A stretch of 41,952 bases of DNA from a virus: positions 1 through 41,952 of IMG/VR virus record IMGVR_UViG_3300033388_003334, one strand, 5' to 3'. Of the stretch, positions 8,413-16,321 are shown piece after piece. The notes under the pieces were generated by a model. That model was given only the letters and a program-made list of their open reading frames with translations. It ran no database searches and was not told the origin of the DNA. Numbering within the stretch: position 1 is the stretch's first letter; the number at the start of each line of letters is the position of its first letter. A program made the translations under genes and the position numbers.

Positions 8413-8764
8413 TGGTCCACTCCACGTAGCCGTTATCAGATTCCCATAATTTTAATTTATGAATGTTTAAAAGATGCACCAACATATCACCCATCCATTC
8501 CAACATATTTTCGCAGGTTGGATCGAAATCAAAAATATCATTAAGGTAATTGTGATCCAATTTATCAATGATGTGCTCGTTTACAGCAGTTTTCAAATCA
8601 TAAAAATCAATAACCATTCCCTTGGAGGAGCCTTCTTTTTTTAAATCCCCTTTTACAGTCACCTCCAGTTTATAATTATGTCCGTGTAGATTTTGACATT
8701 TTCCATCATGGTTTGGTAAATAATGGGCTGCCGCAAAAGTAAAAATTTTAGTGCATGTTATCAT
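8399..8764 (-). CDS. queD: 6-carboxy-5,6,7,8-tetrahydropterin synthase
   Basis: A 121-residue member of the 6-pyruvoyltetrahydropterin synthase/QueD family, converting dihydroneopterin triphosphate to 6-carboxytetrahydropterin. Seen: zinc histidines His14, His27 and His29, catalytic Cys23 in DGKCQNLHGHNY, the LDHNYLND motif carrying the Asp-His pair, and a late conserved Glu region (LWESDNGYVEW). I chose the ATG at 8762-8764: it has a strong AGGAGGTGAG ribosome binding site and starts one base after the helicase stop codon. Longer readings into the helicase gene are not needed. It overlaps queE by 14 bases. Confidence 0.95.
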   Translation of the reverse strand: MITCTKIFTFAAAHYLPNHDGKCQNLHGHNYKLEVTVKGDLKKEGSSKGMVIDFYDLKTAVNEHIIDKLDHNYLNDIFDFDPTCENMLEWMGDMLVHLLNIHKLKLWESDNGYVEWTNDDK

Positions 8765-8765
8765 C

Positions 8766-10319
8766 TCACCTCCTAGATCTATGTTTTGGCCCGGTATCTT
8801 CTTGGGTTTCCTCTGTTTTAAAATCATCAACATAGCCATCTAAAAACGCATTTCCGATAGCTAGCTGCTGTAGAACTACAATATCCCTGCCGCTGACTTT
8901 ATCATCCCGCTCAAACAGCATAGACCAACGCATTATCCCCTGTTCGTATTCCTCCTTTGTTTGATTAAGGGCAATCATTCTGTCTACGTGACTAGATTTC
9001 CGCTTGTCCTCTGACGGGCTACCCTTGTTTATTTTCTTGTCGTAGCTTTCTTTATTTGTTTGTGTGGCGCTGGCTACCCCCGCGTTAAATTCCTGGGCTA
9101 GTTTCTTATGGTTTCCCCAGATATCATCCAGCCCGTTCCGGTAATCAAGTTTTGGGTTATCCGGGATCATCAGGTCAGCATAGTCAGTAATAATTAGATC
9201 GGGAATAAAACCCTCATATTTCTGCCATAGCAATAACTGATTAGAGATATCCCGGCAGGATTTAGTTTTCTGGGGCCAGGACTGCACCTTTAAATTCCCT
9301 CTGGTGTATGTCTTGAGGGCTTTTATTTTCTTGGCAACTATCGCAGGATTCAGCACCGGTTTTTTATTTGTGCGGTGACTGATAGCCCGGACAAAACTCT
9401 TTCGGCCCTTACGTGTTGCCCCCTCGCATATCCGGCAAATACTGTAATCTTTACCAATCAGCATTTTACCATCGTTGTATATCGCTTTACCCTGGCCCGT
9501 CCGTTTATCGCAGTCCCCGCGCTGGTTATAGTGACAATCAAAATACGGGATCAGACAATCCTTATGCTTCTCCTTCGCCGGGGAACCAGTAACACACTGC
9601 ACCAGTCTAATCCACAGCTTTTTTCTCATCTCAAAACTAAAGATTGCCACGTTATACCCTCGGAAAAGAGCTTGCAACGCTATCTCAGAGAGCGCAAACG
9701 ACTTCCCCCGTTTTTCTGGTGCCGCGAAGGCCACGAAGTCCCCACGGCAAAGCGGAGGAATAACCGCACCGGCTGCCCCCTTGAACTTAAACAGTTGGTC
9801 ATTATCATCTGGGGAGAAAAACCCTGCTATTTCATCCACATCATTAAACAGATCCAGCCCGGACCCGGTGGGTGTTTCTAGCTGATTAAACCCGGCGATT
9901 AATATCTCTGCCGCTTTCGTATCGTTGTTGTTGATGCTGACCTGGAGCTGTTCCCGTAGGTCCAGCACATTTCGCTTTTGGAAATACTCCTCTGCCTGTT
10001 TAAGTATGTACCGCCAGTTAAACACCTCTGTGCGGTCGTATTCGGTCGATAACAGGGATAAAAACTTTTCAATAGCTTCGCATAGGGTATCATCTAAACG
10101 TTCACTTTTGCCCTTGTAAACGGCCTCTATCGTCTTGTTTGGTGCCTCGGTGTATGTTTCGTAGTAATCCCAGCACCAACCAGCAATTATTTTAGCGTAT
10201 GGGATCTGAAACAGATCATTCCGGTACAGGTACTCAAAGCCCTGTAGGAAATCGGTGGAAACTATCATAGCCGTGATGATAGACTTCTCCACGTATGAGT
10301 CTAACTTTTTAATTTTCAT
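8766..10319 (-). CDS. Replicative DNA helicase, DnaB-like, with Cys-rich insert
   Basis: A 517-residue RecA-fold replicative helicase. Seen: Walker A APEKRGKS (200-207) after the GDFVAFAA strand, a FSFEMRK segment like the DnaB FSLEM motif, Walker B LIITDYADLM with Asp379, SATQTNKES like the DnaB sensor strand, and a later FERDDK region. Between the first two core motifs lies an insert at about 245-315 with Cys262, Cys270, Cys295 and Cys298, probably a zinc site. The N-terminal 190 residues would be the hexamer/primase-binding domain. The gene starts directly after the stop of a 67-residue gene. The TOPRIM primase and putative initiator genes upstream complete a primosome set. Confidence 0.88.
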   Translation of the reverse strand: MKIKKLDSYVEKSIITAMIVSTDFLQGFEYLYRNDLFQIPYAKIIAGWCWDYYETYTEAPNKTIEAVYKGKSERLDDTLCEAIEKFLSLLSTEYDRTEVFNWRYILKQAEEYFQKRNVLDLREQLQVSINNNDTKAAEILIAGFNQLETPTGSGLDLFNDVDEIAGFFSPDDNDQLFKFKGAAGAVIPPLCRGDFVAFAAPEKRGKSFALSEIALQALFRGYNVAIFSFEMRKKLWIRLVQCVTGSPAKEKHKDCLIPYFDCHYNQRGDCDKRTGQGKAIYNDGKMLIGKDYSICRICEGATRKGRKSFVRAISHRTNKKPVLNPAIVAKKIKALKTYTRGNLKVQSWPQKTKSCRDISNQLLLWQKYEGFIPDLIITDYADLMIPDNPKLDYRNGLDDIWGNHKKLAQEFNAGVASATQTNKESYDKKINKGSPSEDKRKSSHVDRMIALNQTKEEYEQGIMRWSMLFERDDKVSGRDIVVLQQLAIGNAFLDGYVDDFKTEETQEDTGPKHRSRR

Positions 10320-10523
10320 TTATTTAGGTTCTGGTGGGATTATCTTAACCCATACAGGAAATATTTTCCTTTCTCCGCCGTAACCATCTTGACGTAATAA
10401 ATGCAAAACAGATTCGGCTTGTTCGTATGTATCATGATAATCTATTGATTCTGGATTGCCAAATATATCAGAAATACCAGAATGGTCGGGCCATCTAGCT
10501 TTTGACATGAATTGTTCAGACAT
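10320..10523 (-). CDS. Small hypothetical protein (67 aa)
   Basis: No recognised family. The 67-residue protein is soluble, with a Tyr/Trp-containing C-terminus (VWVKIIPPEP). A GAGG ribosome binding site precedes the ATG, and the stop codon abuts the helicase start codon, so it is translated as part of the same run. A helicase accessory role is possible only by position. Confidence 0.7.
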   Translation of the reverse strand: MSEQFMSKARWPDHSGISDIFGNPESIDYHDTYEQAESVLHLLRQDGYGGERKIFPVWVKIIPPEPK

Positions 10524-10531
10524 AATAACCT

Positions 10532-10693
10532 CTATTGATGAGCCGCGTTAACTGCTGGCCGGTAATGCACAATATTAGCACCCGGTGGTGTGGGTTCTGC
10601 CCGTAGTCGTTTGATTCTACCACCAGCGGATAAAAACGCCACAACCGCTTCCCTAACGTATTTGTGAGTGATCGCGCATGGTTTACATTTCAT
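10532..10693 (-). CDS. Small CxxC protein (53 aa)
   Basis: A 53-residue reading frame beginning MKCKPCAITHKYVREAVVAF and ending in AAHQ. It has an AGAGGA ribosome binding site six bases before the ATG, overlaps the end of the putative initiator gene by 11 bases, and ends eight bases before the next gene's start codon. This packing and the ribosome binding site support a real gene. The single CxxC pair could bind metal only as a dimer. Function unknown. Confidence 0.65.
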   Translation of the reverse strand: MKCKPCAITHKYVREAVVAFLSAGGRIKRLRAEPTPPGANIVHYRPAVNAAHQ

Positions 10694-11966
10694 AATTCCT
10701 CTTGTTTAGCGTTGGGTACTTATGAACAAAATCACCGTGAATAGCTTCTTCCAGCCATTTGATAAACTTCCACCATTGATTATTTTGAGGTCCGATATGA
10801 TAATGACTGATGCCTTGATGATAATTATCATTAAGCCATTCAACGTAGACATTAAAAAACTTATCTTCTGATTCAATTTGTCTATAAACGTTGGCAGACA
10901 CATCAGCCATAGGATTAAGATACATCCATTTAAAATATTCCTCAATTCCTAGCAATCCCTTTTTTAGTATCCCAAACGGGTGATTGTCGTTTTCAATTGA
11001 TTTATCAAATATCTTTTCCTCGTACAGTTTATCCAGCCAATGCCCGTAGACCTCTATTGTTTTGTACGCTAAAGGTTTGGTATCAGTGTACATGTATTTT
11101 AGGAGGTAGCTGATTTTAGCTATAGGATGATAGATCAGGGCATCAAAGCTCATTTTAGAAATTGAGGTCTTATCCTCCGGCAGATTATTGAGCTTGTACA
11201 TTTCGGCCATTTCATCCAGCCCGGACAACAGTTCTTCTCTGGTGAATTTACGTGAGGTTTCTTTTTTAGATATTTTGCACTGATCGAGGAATTTAGGATC
11301 TAGATCACAATGAGCACCGAACTTACCTTTTAATAGTAAGTTGGTTAACATTGCAATTTTAGAATGTATTTTAGATCCTTCTTTAGGATGGTGTTGGTTT
11401 TTAGGTATTTGTTCTTTTAGTCTCCATTCCTCTAGTAAAAAAAGCAAGTCAGGATTGATGGAGGGTGCAACCCTCTTAGTATCTTTAGATACTCTAATAC
11501 TATTAACTATACTATTAACCGATACTATAGGTTTTTTACCCCCCGATACTATAGGTTTAGGGGGGTCTATTACAGTACTGTTATCTAATACTTTTTGTTG
11601 TAATGCTCCCCGAATAGGTATTAAATTAGAGTGTTTATCTTCATAATCAGGGCAGATTCTTATCTGTCTTTTAGTTTCAAATTTAATTTTTCCATTAGAG
11701 TCTGTAATTTTTCTTTTGATATTATTACGTTCTATGTACCCCTCTGCTTCTAGTAGGCTTAAGCATTTTTGGATATAAACGTCTGAAGGATCGCCCCGCA
11801 TAAACCGTTTAAAATAAGCGTTTGGCACTTCGCACTTGCCTGTCCCTTTGGTCACGCCCTTAATAGTTGAAAATATACCTATTGCGGCGTACGGTAGGTG
11901 TTCGTTTAAAAAGACACAAGACGGGATGATGTAAAAATTCAGGTATTCTATGACGTGACCTGACAT
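10683..11966 (-). CDS. Putative replication initiator with N-terminal winged helix
   Basis: A 427-residue protein. The N-terminal about 110 residues look like a winged-helix replication protein: LPYAAIGIFSTIKGVTKGTG, then YIQKCLSLLEAEGYIERNNI (recognition helix and wing pattern, as in lambda O-type or DnaD-type proteins). Residues about 135-170 are a low-complexity linker with repeated KPIVS and NSI units; the DNA encoding it carries direct and inverted repeats (see the origin candidate). The C-terminal about 250 residues are helical with many Trp and Tyr and match no family I know. An AGGAGG ribosome binding site precedes the ATG. The position between primase and helicase supports a role in origin recognition and helicase loading, which is inference. 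Confidence 0.55.
   Translation of the reverse strand: MSGHVIEYLNFYIIPSCVFLNEHLPYAAIGIFSTIKGVTKGTGKCEVPNAYFKRFMRGDPSDVYIQKCLSLLEAEGYIERNNIKRKITDSNGKIKFETKRQIRICPDYEDKHSNLIPIRGALQQKVLDNSTVIDPPKPIVSGGKKPIVSVNSIVNSIRVSKDTKRVAPSINPDLLFLLEEWRLKEQIPKNQHHPKEGSKIHSKIAMLTNLLLKGKFGAHCDLDPKFLDQCKISKKETSRKFTREELLSGLDEMAEMYKLNNLPEDKTSISKMSFDALIYHPIAKISYLLKYMYTDTKPLAYKTIEVYGHWLDKLYEEKIFDKSIENDNHPFGILKKGLLGIEEYFKWMYLNPMADVSANVYRQIESEDKFFNVYVEWLNDNYHQGISHYHIGPQNNQWWKFIKWLEEAIHGDFVHKYPTLNKRNYEM
11478..11560. repeat. Iteron-like repeat cluster inside the initiator gene (candidate origin)
   Basis: Inverted repeat AGTATCT/AGATACT (11478-11484 and 11487-11493, 2-base gap) is followed by four ATACTAT cores at 11497, 11509, 11522 and 11546. 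The first two lie in 11-base direct repeats (ATACTATTAAC, period 12). The last two lie in identical 16-base repeats CCGATACTATAGGTTT (11519-11534 and 11543-11558, period 24). The repeats encode the flexible linker of the protein, the same layout as the lambda O gene, where the origin iterons lie inside the initiator gene. Confidence 0.5.
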
Positions 11967-12129
11967 TTTGAAGCCTCCTGTTTAGGATTATGCGGGATAA
12001 GATGTGTGGAAAGAGAAACAGGCAATTTCCAACTCAATCCGGCAGCTAACCGGCACATCTTATTTTGAGACAATTTAATACTACCTCTATTTTACCTAAA
12101 AAATAAAGTAAAAGTTTATTTACCTGTTT
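11967..12129. other. Intergenic region between primase and initiator genes
   Basis: A 163-base gap. It holds the initiator's AGGAGG ribosome binding site, and next to the primase end an AT-rich element (12102-12124, minus strand) beginning GGTAAATAAACTTTTAC that resembles elements upstream of the genes starting at 14169, 18378 and 29233. A 36-codon frame (12058-11948, minus) has no ribosome binding site and is not called. Confidence 0.45.
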
Positions 12130-13008
12130 TTATTTAACTAATTTCATAATTTTAGCTGCTTCCATATCCGAAAGCTCAGCCGGGTCATCCGCTCCGATAT
12201 CGACAATTTCTTCCACCGCAACACCTAAAGCGATAAGCCGATTCCCCAGCGAATCCGCTTTGCCCTCCGTGTCTTGATCATCAAAGGTAATATACACCCG
12301 CGCTAACCGCTCAGCTAGTAGCAAGCATTGTTCGTTAGTCACCTCAGTTCCAAACGTACTAACAGCCCCGTACCCTAACCGCCAGGCATCAAACACCCCT
12401 TCAACAATAATAGCCTTACCGTTTACCACATGATCCAGCCCGTAAATAACGTGCTTATGATGGATTACCTCTTTTTCTACCGGGCAGGCTTTGTATCTCA
12501 AAGAGGCTTTGTTCGTGATATCCCGGCCCTGATAGGAAACCAACCGCCCTTTGTGATAAATAGGAACAATAATTCTAAACTTGTATGGACCTATCGGACC
12601 GGTCCCCCGTACTCCCCAGAGTTCCACTATTTTAGCAGGATCAAAGTTACGTGACCATAGATATTTTTTATGGGCATGCGCTAGGTCGTGGCAATTAACC
12701 GGCCATATGATCTCGGAGGCCAACGCTTTTTTCTTCTCCGTTGGTTTATGGTCTGACCCTGTCCGGTATTGTGCTAGTAGGTCTTGTGCCTCATGCCAGT
12801 TAATGCCCAGCAGGCTAGCGATCACGTCACTGTTCCGGTGTCCTCCACACTTCCAGCAATTATAATACCCACCAGATATATTAAATCCCCCATGAAATTT
12901 TGGATCATCGCAAAACGGGCAATTAATATTTATCCAGCCCGGTTGCCAGTCTGCCCCGCTTGTTGAGGTCGGTATGTTGTAATCCCTCAGTAATTGTTCA
13001 ATTCCCAT
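12130..13008 (-). CDS. DNA primase (zinc finger and TOPRIM)
   Basis: A 292-residue phage primase of the DnaG/T7 gp4 type, making RNA primers for lagging-strand synthesis. Seen: an N-terminal zinc ribbon (Cys30, Cys33, Cys51, Cys54 in CPFC and CWKCGGH), a middle segment ending RLVSYQGRD, and a TOPRIM fold with Glu203 in IIVEGVFDAW and Asp243/Asp244/Asp246 in ITFDDQDTEG. It is short because no helicase is fused; the helicase is separate. A GGAG ribosome binding site lies six bases before the ATG, and the gene follows the 143-residue gene after two bases. Confidence 0.88.
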   Translation of the reverse strand: MGIEQLLRDYNIPTSTSGADWQPGWININCPFCDDPKFHGGFNISGGYYNCWKCGGHRNSDVIASLLGINWHEAQDLLAQYRTGSDHKPTEKKKALASEIIWPVNCHDLAHAHKKYLWSRNFDPAKIVELWGVRGTGPIGPYKFRIIVPIYHKGRLVSYQGRDITNKASLRYKACPVEKEVIHHKHVIYGLDHVVNGKAIIVEGVFDAWRLGYGAVSTFGTEVTNEQCLLLAERLARVYITFDDQDTEGKADSLGNRLIALGVAVEEIVDIGADDPAELSDMEAAKIMKLVK

Positions 13009-13010
13009 GG

Positions 13011-13442
13011 TTAGCTCCGTTTCATAATAAATTGCATTACTAACAATAACAGAGCAGATTTTTCTGCCGGACTCGCCCTAAAATATGCTTCTTGTAACGG
13101 TTTTAGTTGTTCTTTCCATATGTTTATTCCTGTTTCTTTTTTTATTTTATTTTTAGTTCTGATACATTCTTTAGCTGCGTCATGTTGCATTTGCCATTCC
13201 GCGACTTCTGTTTTATCTGGATGGATGCCTTTGTATTCTTGGTGTAAATTTAAAACGGCAAGTGTATTATTCTTATCGGTGTACTGCACTGAATAGATTG
13301 TGCCGGGCCTTCCTGAGAATAGTGCTTTTTTAAAATACATGGTATTACCGGAAATATCACTAATGTATTTATGGTCTCCGTGTTCGTTTTTCCCGATAAA
13401 TGTTAACAGCATTGTTTTATTTGTCACCGGTGTATCCGCCAT
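13011..13442 (-). CDS. Hypothetical protein (143 aa)
   Basis: No recognised family. The N-terminal half (about residues 10-75) looks beta-rich (MLLTFIGKNEHGDHKYISDI), as in small OB or SH3-like folds, and the C-terminal half is helical and charged. I chose the ATG at 13440-13442, with a GGGGG ribosome binding site five bases upstream; a TTG four codons earlier is less likely. It sits between the sigma-like gene and the primase gene with gaps of only two bases, so it belongs to the replication run. Confidence 0.7.
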   Translation of the reverse strand: MADTPVTNKTMLLTFIGKNEHGDHKYISDISGNTMYFKKALFSGRPGTIYSVQYTDKNNTLAVLNLHQEYKGIHPDKTEVAEWQMQHDAAKECIRTKNKIKKETGINIWKEQLKPLQEAYFRASPAEKSALLLLVMQFIMKRS

Positions 13443-13444
13443 AT

Positions 13445-13966
13445 CTACCCCCAATTAAAAGTATTTTTGATTTCCTGATAAGCCGCGTTGATCTTGTTGT
13501 AGCTCCACCCCCGCTTACGATAGAATTTAGTAACATTGCTACGATACAGATGCATTTTCCCCTGCCTGCCGCTAGTCATATCCCGTACTAGCTCAATCAT
13601 CTCACGGGGAGTATTTAGCACCACTTCCACCACTTCCCGCGCCTCCGTACTCAGATTATGCACCAGCTCTTTAAATACTAGAGCCTGTTCCGGGTTGTCC
13701 CCCTTCCCCGGCAACCACTCATCCAGTTCATCCTCTACCACTTTTTTCTTACAAACAAAATGGCTAAGCCGTCCATTGACCGTGATGTACAAATGAGTGG
13801 GAAACCCGGCTTTAGTCAGATCATAAGTCTCAACCGCGCGAAGAAAGCCCAGGTTAGCCTCAGACAATAATTCATCGAAGCTGAACGGGCTTTTCTTAAC
13901 CCAGGTATGCACTAATGAGTATATGCATTTTTTGTACTGTTCGTAGTCGTCTGCTGTTGGCTTCAT
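13445..13966 (-). CDS. Sigma-70-like RNA polymerase sigma factor
   Basis: A 173-residue protein whose residues about 28-72 (FSFDELLSEANLGFLRAVET to LSHFV) match sigma-70 region 2: the DL..e..lGl..A...yd stretch followed by the Phe/Thr/His-rich helix that in sigma factors binds the -10 element. The C-terminus (about 110-170) is helical and could serve as a region 4-like segment, ending in RKRGWSYNKINAAYQEIK, but the HTH is not clear. It would redirect host RNA polymerase to phage promoters. Its start overlaps the stop of the 68-residue gene upstream (ATGA). Function in transcription is inferred from the region 2 match. Confidence 0.6.
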   Translation of the reverse strand: MKPTADDYEQYKKCIYSLVHTWVKKSPFSFDELLSEANLGFLRAVETYDLTKAGFPTHLYITVNGRLSHFVCKKKVVEDELDEWLPGKGDNPEQALVFKELVHNLSTEAREVVEVVLNTPREMIELVRDMTSGRQGKMHLYRSNVTKFYRKRGWSYNKINAAYQEIKNTFNWG

Positions 13967-14169
13967 TTGTTAAGCTCCAGTTTTAAATATGGGTAGTTCC
14001 CGTAGTTGCTCAGATTATTATAGCAATGCGTAATACACACAATTTTTAAGCTTTTCTGTCCGCATAAAGATAAAATTCTATCGCCTTCTATTGGTCTGCA
14101 ACTAATTTCTGTGGGCCAGTGGTGCGATTTATAATTATCCAAATTAGTTCTACAAGTAACTTTAATCAT
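13963..14169 (-). CDS. Small hypothetical protein (68 aa)
   Basis: No recognised family. The protein has four Cys (6, 24, 36, 45) and several His, so metal binding is possible. Its ATG has an AAGGAT ribosome binding site. Upstream lies a dedicated 63-base leader that carries the 14-base element CTTTAAACCACTTT, shared with the gene starting at 25024. Its stop overlaps the sigma-like gene start. Confidence 0.65.
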   Translation of the reverse strand: MIKVTCRTNLDNYKSHHWPTEISCRPIEGDRILSLCGQKSLKIVCITHCYNNLSNYGNYPYLKLELNK

Positions 14170-14181
14170 CTTTATCCTTTT

Positions 14182-14229
14182 AAAGTGGTTTAAAGGGGGT
14201 TAAACGTAAAAGTAAAAGTTTTTAATACC
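14182..14229 (-). promoter_or_regulatory. Leader with shared elements upstream of the 68-residue gene
   Basis: Read on the minus strand, 14229-14205 begins GGTATTAAAAACTTTTAC and 14195-14182 is CTTTAAACCACTTT. The first resembles elements at 12102-12124, 18511-18528 and 29170-29185. The second occurs identically at 24997-25010, also about 13 bases before a start codon. A phage promoter or mRNA leader is inferred. Confidence 0.4.
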
Positions 14230-14232
14230 CTA

Positions 14233-15942
14233 CTATCTCCTAGAACGTTTTGGGCTTTTAAGGCTATTTAATAGCTCTGAGAGCATACTACTGGTTTCTG
14301 TCTCCTTTCCATCAACTACAGCGTCAAGCACTTCCCTTTTTGCGTCGATCATATCAAAAAGCTGTTCCTCAATGGTATCGGTAGCAATCAGGTAATAGGA
14401 AAAACAACGGTCTGATTCCTGACCAAACCGCAATACCCGCCCCTCTAGCTGATCGTGGATAGTGGGGTCCCAGCGAAATTCAATCGTACAAGTAGTATCC
14501 GCCGCGTACAGGTCAATCCCTTCACTAGCCGCCTCTATGTTAAGTACGGCCAAATGGATATTAGGATCATTCTGGAACTGCTGTGCTAGCACATCCTTTT
14601 TGACTGAGCCTAACCCGCCTATAATCTGGATAGCTTCGTCTTTAAAAGCGTTGTATATGATATCAGCTATTTTAGTATGGTAACAAGCAACAACCAGTTT
14701 TTTACCGGATTCTAGGTAATCATCGATCCAGTTTAAGCATTGCTCTATTTTACCATCAACAGCCAGCTGTTTAAGTTTCTCGATCATTTTAAACTGATGC
14801 CCTTTAGGGGCTTCCCCGCTGTCTATGACCTCGTTAAACTCACCCACCGCTTTCTCGTATTCCCGGCGGTTACTAAGCTCAAAGGGCACGACTATCCGTT
14901 GATTTTTCGGTAGTTCCGGCAGTACGTCTTCTTTCATTCTCCGGATCATAATCTTGGAAACTTTTTCGTGCAGTTCCTCAGTATTAGAAGATCCGTTAAA
15001 ATCCCAACCGAACCCGTTATGTTTTGCCCCACAGTATTTCTGTTGGTATTGCCATTGATTTGGAAACTGGTAAGGGGCCAGCATGTTAAGGATATTAAAA
15101 AAATCCCGTGGTCTGTTTTTAATAGGAGTACCGGATAGCCCTATTTTAGAATCTGTGTTTTTTGCCAAAGCTTTAAAAGCAACAGTCCGGCCCGCTTTGC
15201 TGTTGTTAATCTTGTGGATCTCATCACCTACAATCGCTTTAAACTTAGTACCGGCTAGGTCTTCGCGCGGGAAAAATACCTTTCTGGATTTTTTAACTTT
15301 ACCCTTACCGGTCATCTCGATCTTTTCCAGCTGCAATTTGATTTGAGCGGGCGTGTACGGGATCATTTTTGAGTAATGGATAATGTCATAATTAGCAATG
15401 ACGATAGTACCGGTAATTTTAACCGGTGTGTTCCCTTCGATTACTTGCACCTGTTCGCCGGGCATCCATTTCCGTATCTCCCTAGCCCATTTAATTTTGA
15501 CTGATGCTGGTGGGATAATTAGCACCGGTCTAAGCTCAGGATGATAAGCTAGATAACCCATAGCCTCAATAGTTTTACCGATGCCCATGTCATCACCGAT
15601 CAGGCAGCATCCGTTATTAGCCTCAGCAAATTCTACAGCTTCCAGTTGATACCGGCGGGGGATTAAATTATAATTATTACCAAACCCAGGAATACTATCA
15701 ATCACCACCTCAGCCTGTGCGCCTAGCTTATCCCATTGTGTCTGCACTTTTTTATCAAAAGTAAACCCCCAGGATTCGAGCCGCTCAAAATTCTCATGCG
15801 AAGGGGGAGCAGTCCAGTACACCATTCCCCCACCGTTAAACTTACGGCCGGACAGGGACTTAACTAGATTCAAATTCTGCTGAAAACCAGATCCGTGGAA
15901 GGTAATCTTCAGCAGGTCTTTAAGCATTTCAACTTTTTTCAT
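14233..15942 (-). CDS. SNF2-family DNA-dependent ATPase/helicase
   Basis: A 569-residue superfamily 2 ATPase. Seen: a HARP/SMARCAL1-like N-terminal segment (about residues 10-75), RRYQLEAVEFA (Q-like motif), Walker A GDDMGIGKT (116-124), DEIH box (240-243), motif III SGTP (270-273), and the helicase C domain with NIEAASEGIDL and QLEGRVLRFGQ (motifs V and VI). SMARCAL1-like proteins anneal or remodel forked DNA, and phage homologues are common beside replication genes; a fork-processing role is inferred. Its start overlaps the end of the zinc-ribbon gene (ATGA). Confidence 0.88.
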   Translation of the reverse strand: MKKVEMLKDLLKITFHGSGFQQNLNLVKSLSGRKFNGGGMVYWTAPPSHENFERLESWGFTFDKKVQTQWDKLGAQAEVVIDSIPGFGNNYNLIPRRYQLEAVEFAEANNGCCLIGDDMGIGKTIEAMGYLAYHPELRPVLIIPPASVKIKWAREIRKWMPGEQVQVIEGNTPVKITGTIVIANYDIIHYSKMIPYTPAQIKLQLEKIEMTGKGKVKKSRKVFFPREDLAGTKFKAIVGDEIHKINNSKAGRTVAFKALAKNTDSKIGLSGTPIKNRPRDFFNILNMLAPYQFPNQWQYQQKYCGAKHNGFGWDFNGSSNTEELHEKVSKIMIRRMKEDVLPELPKNQRIVVPFELSNRREYEKAVGEFNEVIDSGEAPKGHQFKMIEKLKQLAVDGKIEQCLNWIDDYLESGKKLVVACYHTKIADIIYNAFKDEAIQIIGGLGSVKKDVLAQQFQNDPNIHLAVLNIEAASEGIDLYAADTTCTIEFRWDPTIHDQLEGRVLRFGQESDRCFSYYLIATDTIEEQLFDMIDAKREVLDAVVDGKETETSSMLSELLNSLKSPKRSRR

Positions 15943-16313
15943 AGCAGCCCCTCTTCTTTCAGTGCCATAGCCTCAGCCCACTCCTGGCCACCCTCTCCCA
16001 GTCCATCCGGTTCCACCTGGTATTCCTCCCGGCAGTCATCAGATGTGCACCGGACCGTAATAGAGATATCATCAACATCAACAATTCGTACCCGGCCACC
16101 GCAAGCAGTGCAGATTCGAGACATGGAGAACTCCACTTTTGGTGTTTTGTACGCAATATTCCGCAGGCTAAGCACCTGACCGTTGTTAAGCGCCTCAGCA
16201 AAGGCATCCGGGTTATTAACTAGACATGCTAGTGTTAGCCGTGCGTCATCGTTATAGACTGTTTCCTTTGTCTGAAATTTTGTAGTTCCTTTGTCCACCC
16301 TGATCCGTTTCAT
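15939..16313 (-). CDS. Zinc-ribbon hypothetical protein (124 aa)
   Basis: A 124-residue protein with CTACGG (Cys68, Cys71) and CTSDDC (Cys88, Cys93), a four-Cys zinc ribbon in the middle. The C-terminus is acidic. It overlaps the SNF2-like ATPase gene by 4 bases, so the two are likely translated together and may work together. No specific family recognised. Confidence 0.7.
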   Translation of the reverse strand: MKRIRVDKGTTKFQTKETVYNDDARLTLACLVNNPDAFAEALNNGQVLSLRNIAYKTPKVEFSMSRICTACGGRVRIVDVDDISITVRCTSDDCREEYQVEPDGLGEGGQEWAEAMALKEEGLL

Positions 16314-16321
16314 AACATCCC

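Noticed and set aside
8765-8839. Longer N-terminus for QueD
   Set aside because: The ATG at 8764 has a strong AGGAGG site and fits the family start; the extension is in the helicase gene.
9375-9881. Plus-strand frame of 168 codons inside the helicase gene
   Set aside because: Antisense to a gene with clear helicase motifs; no start signals.
11948-12058. 36-codon minus-strand frame before the putative initiator
   Set aside because: No ribosome binding site, no recognisable pattern, and it overlaps the initiator start; a leader peptide cannot be excluded but is unsupported.
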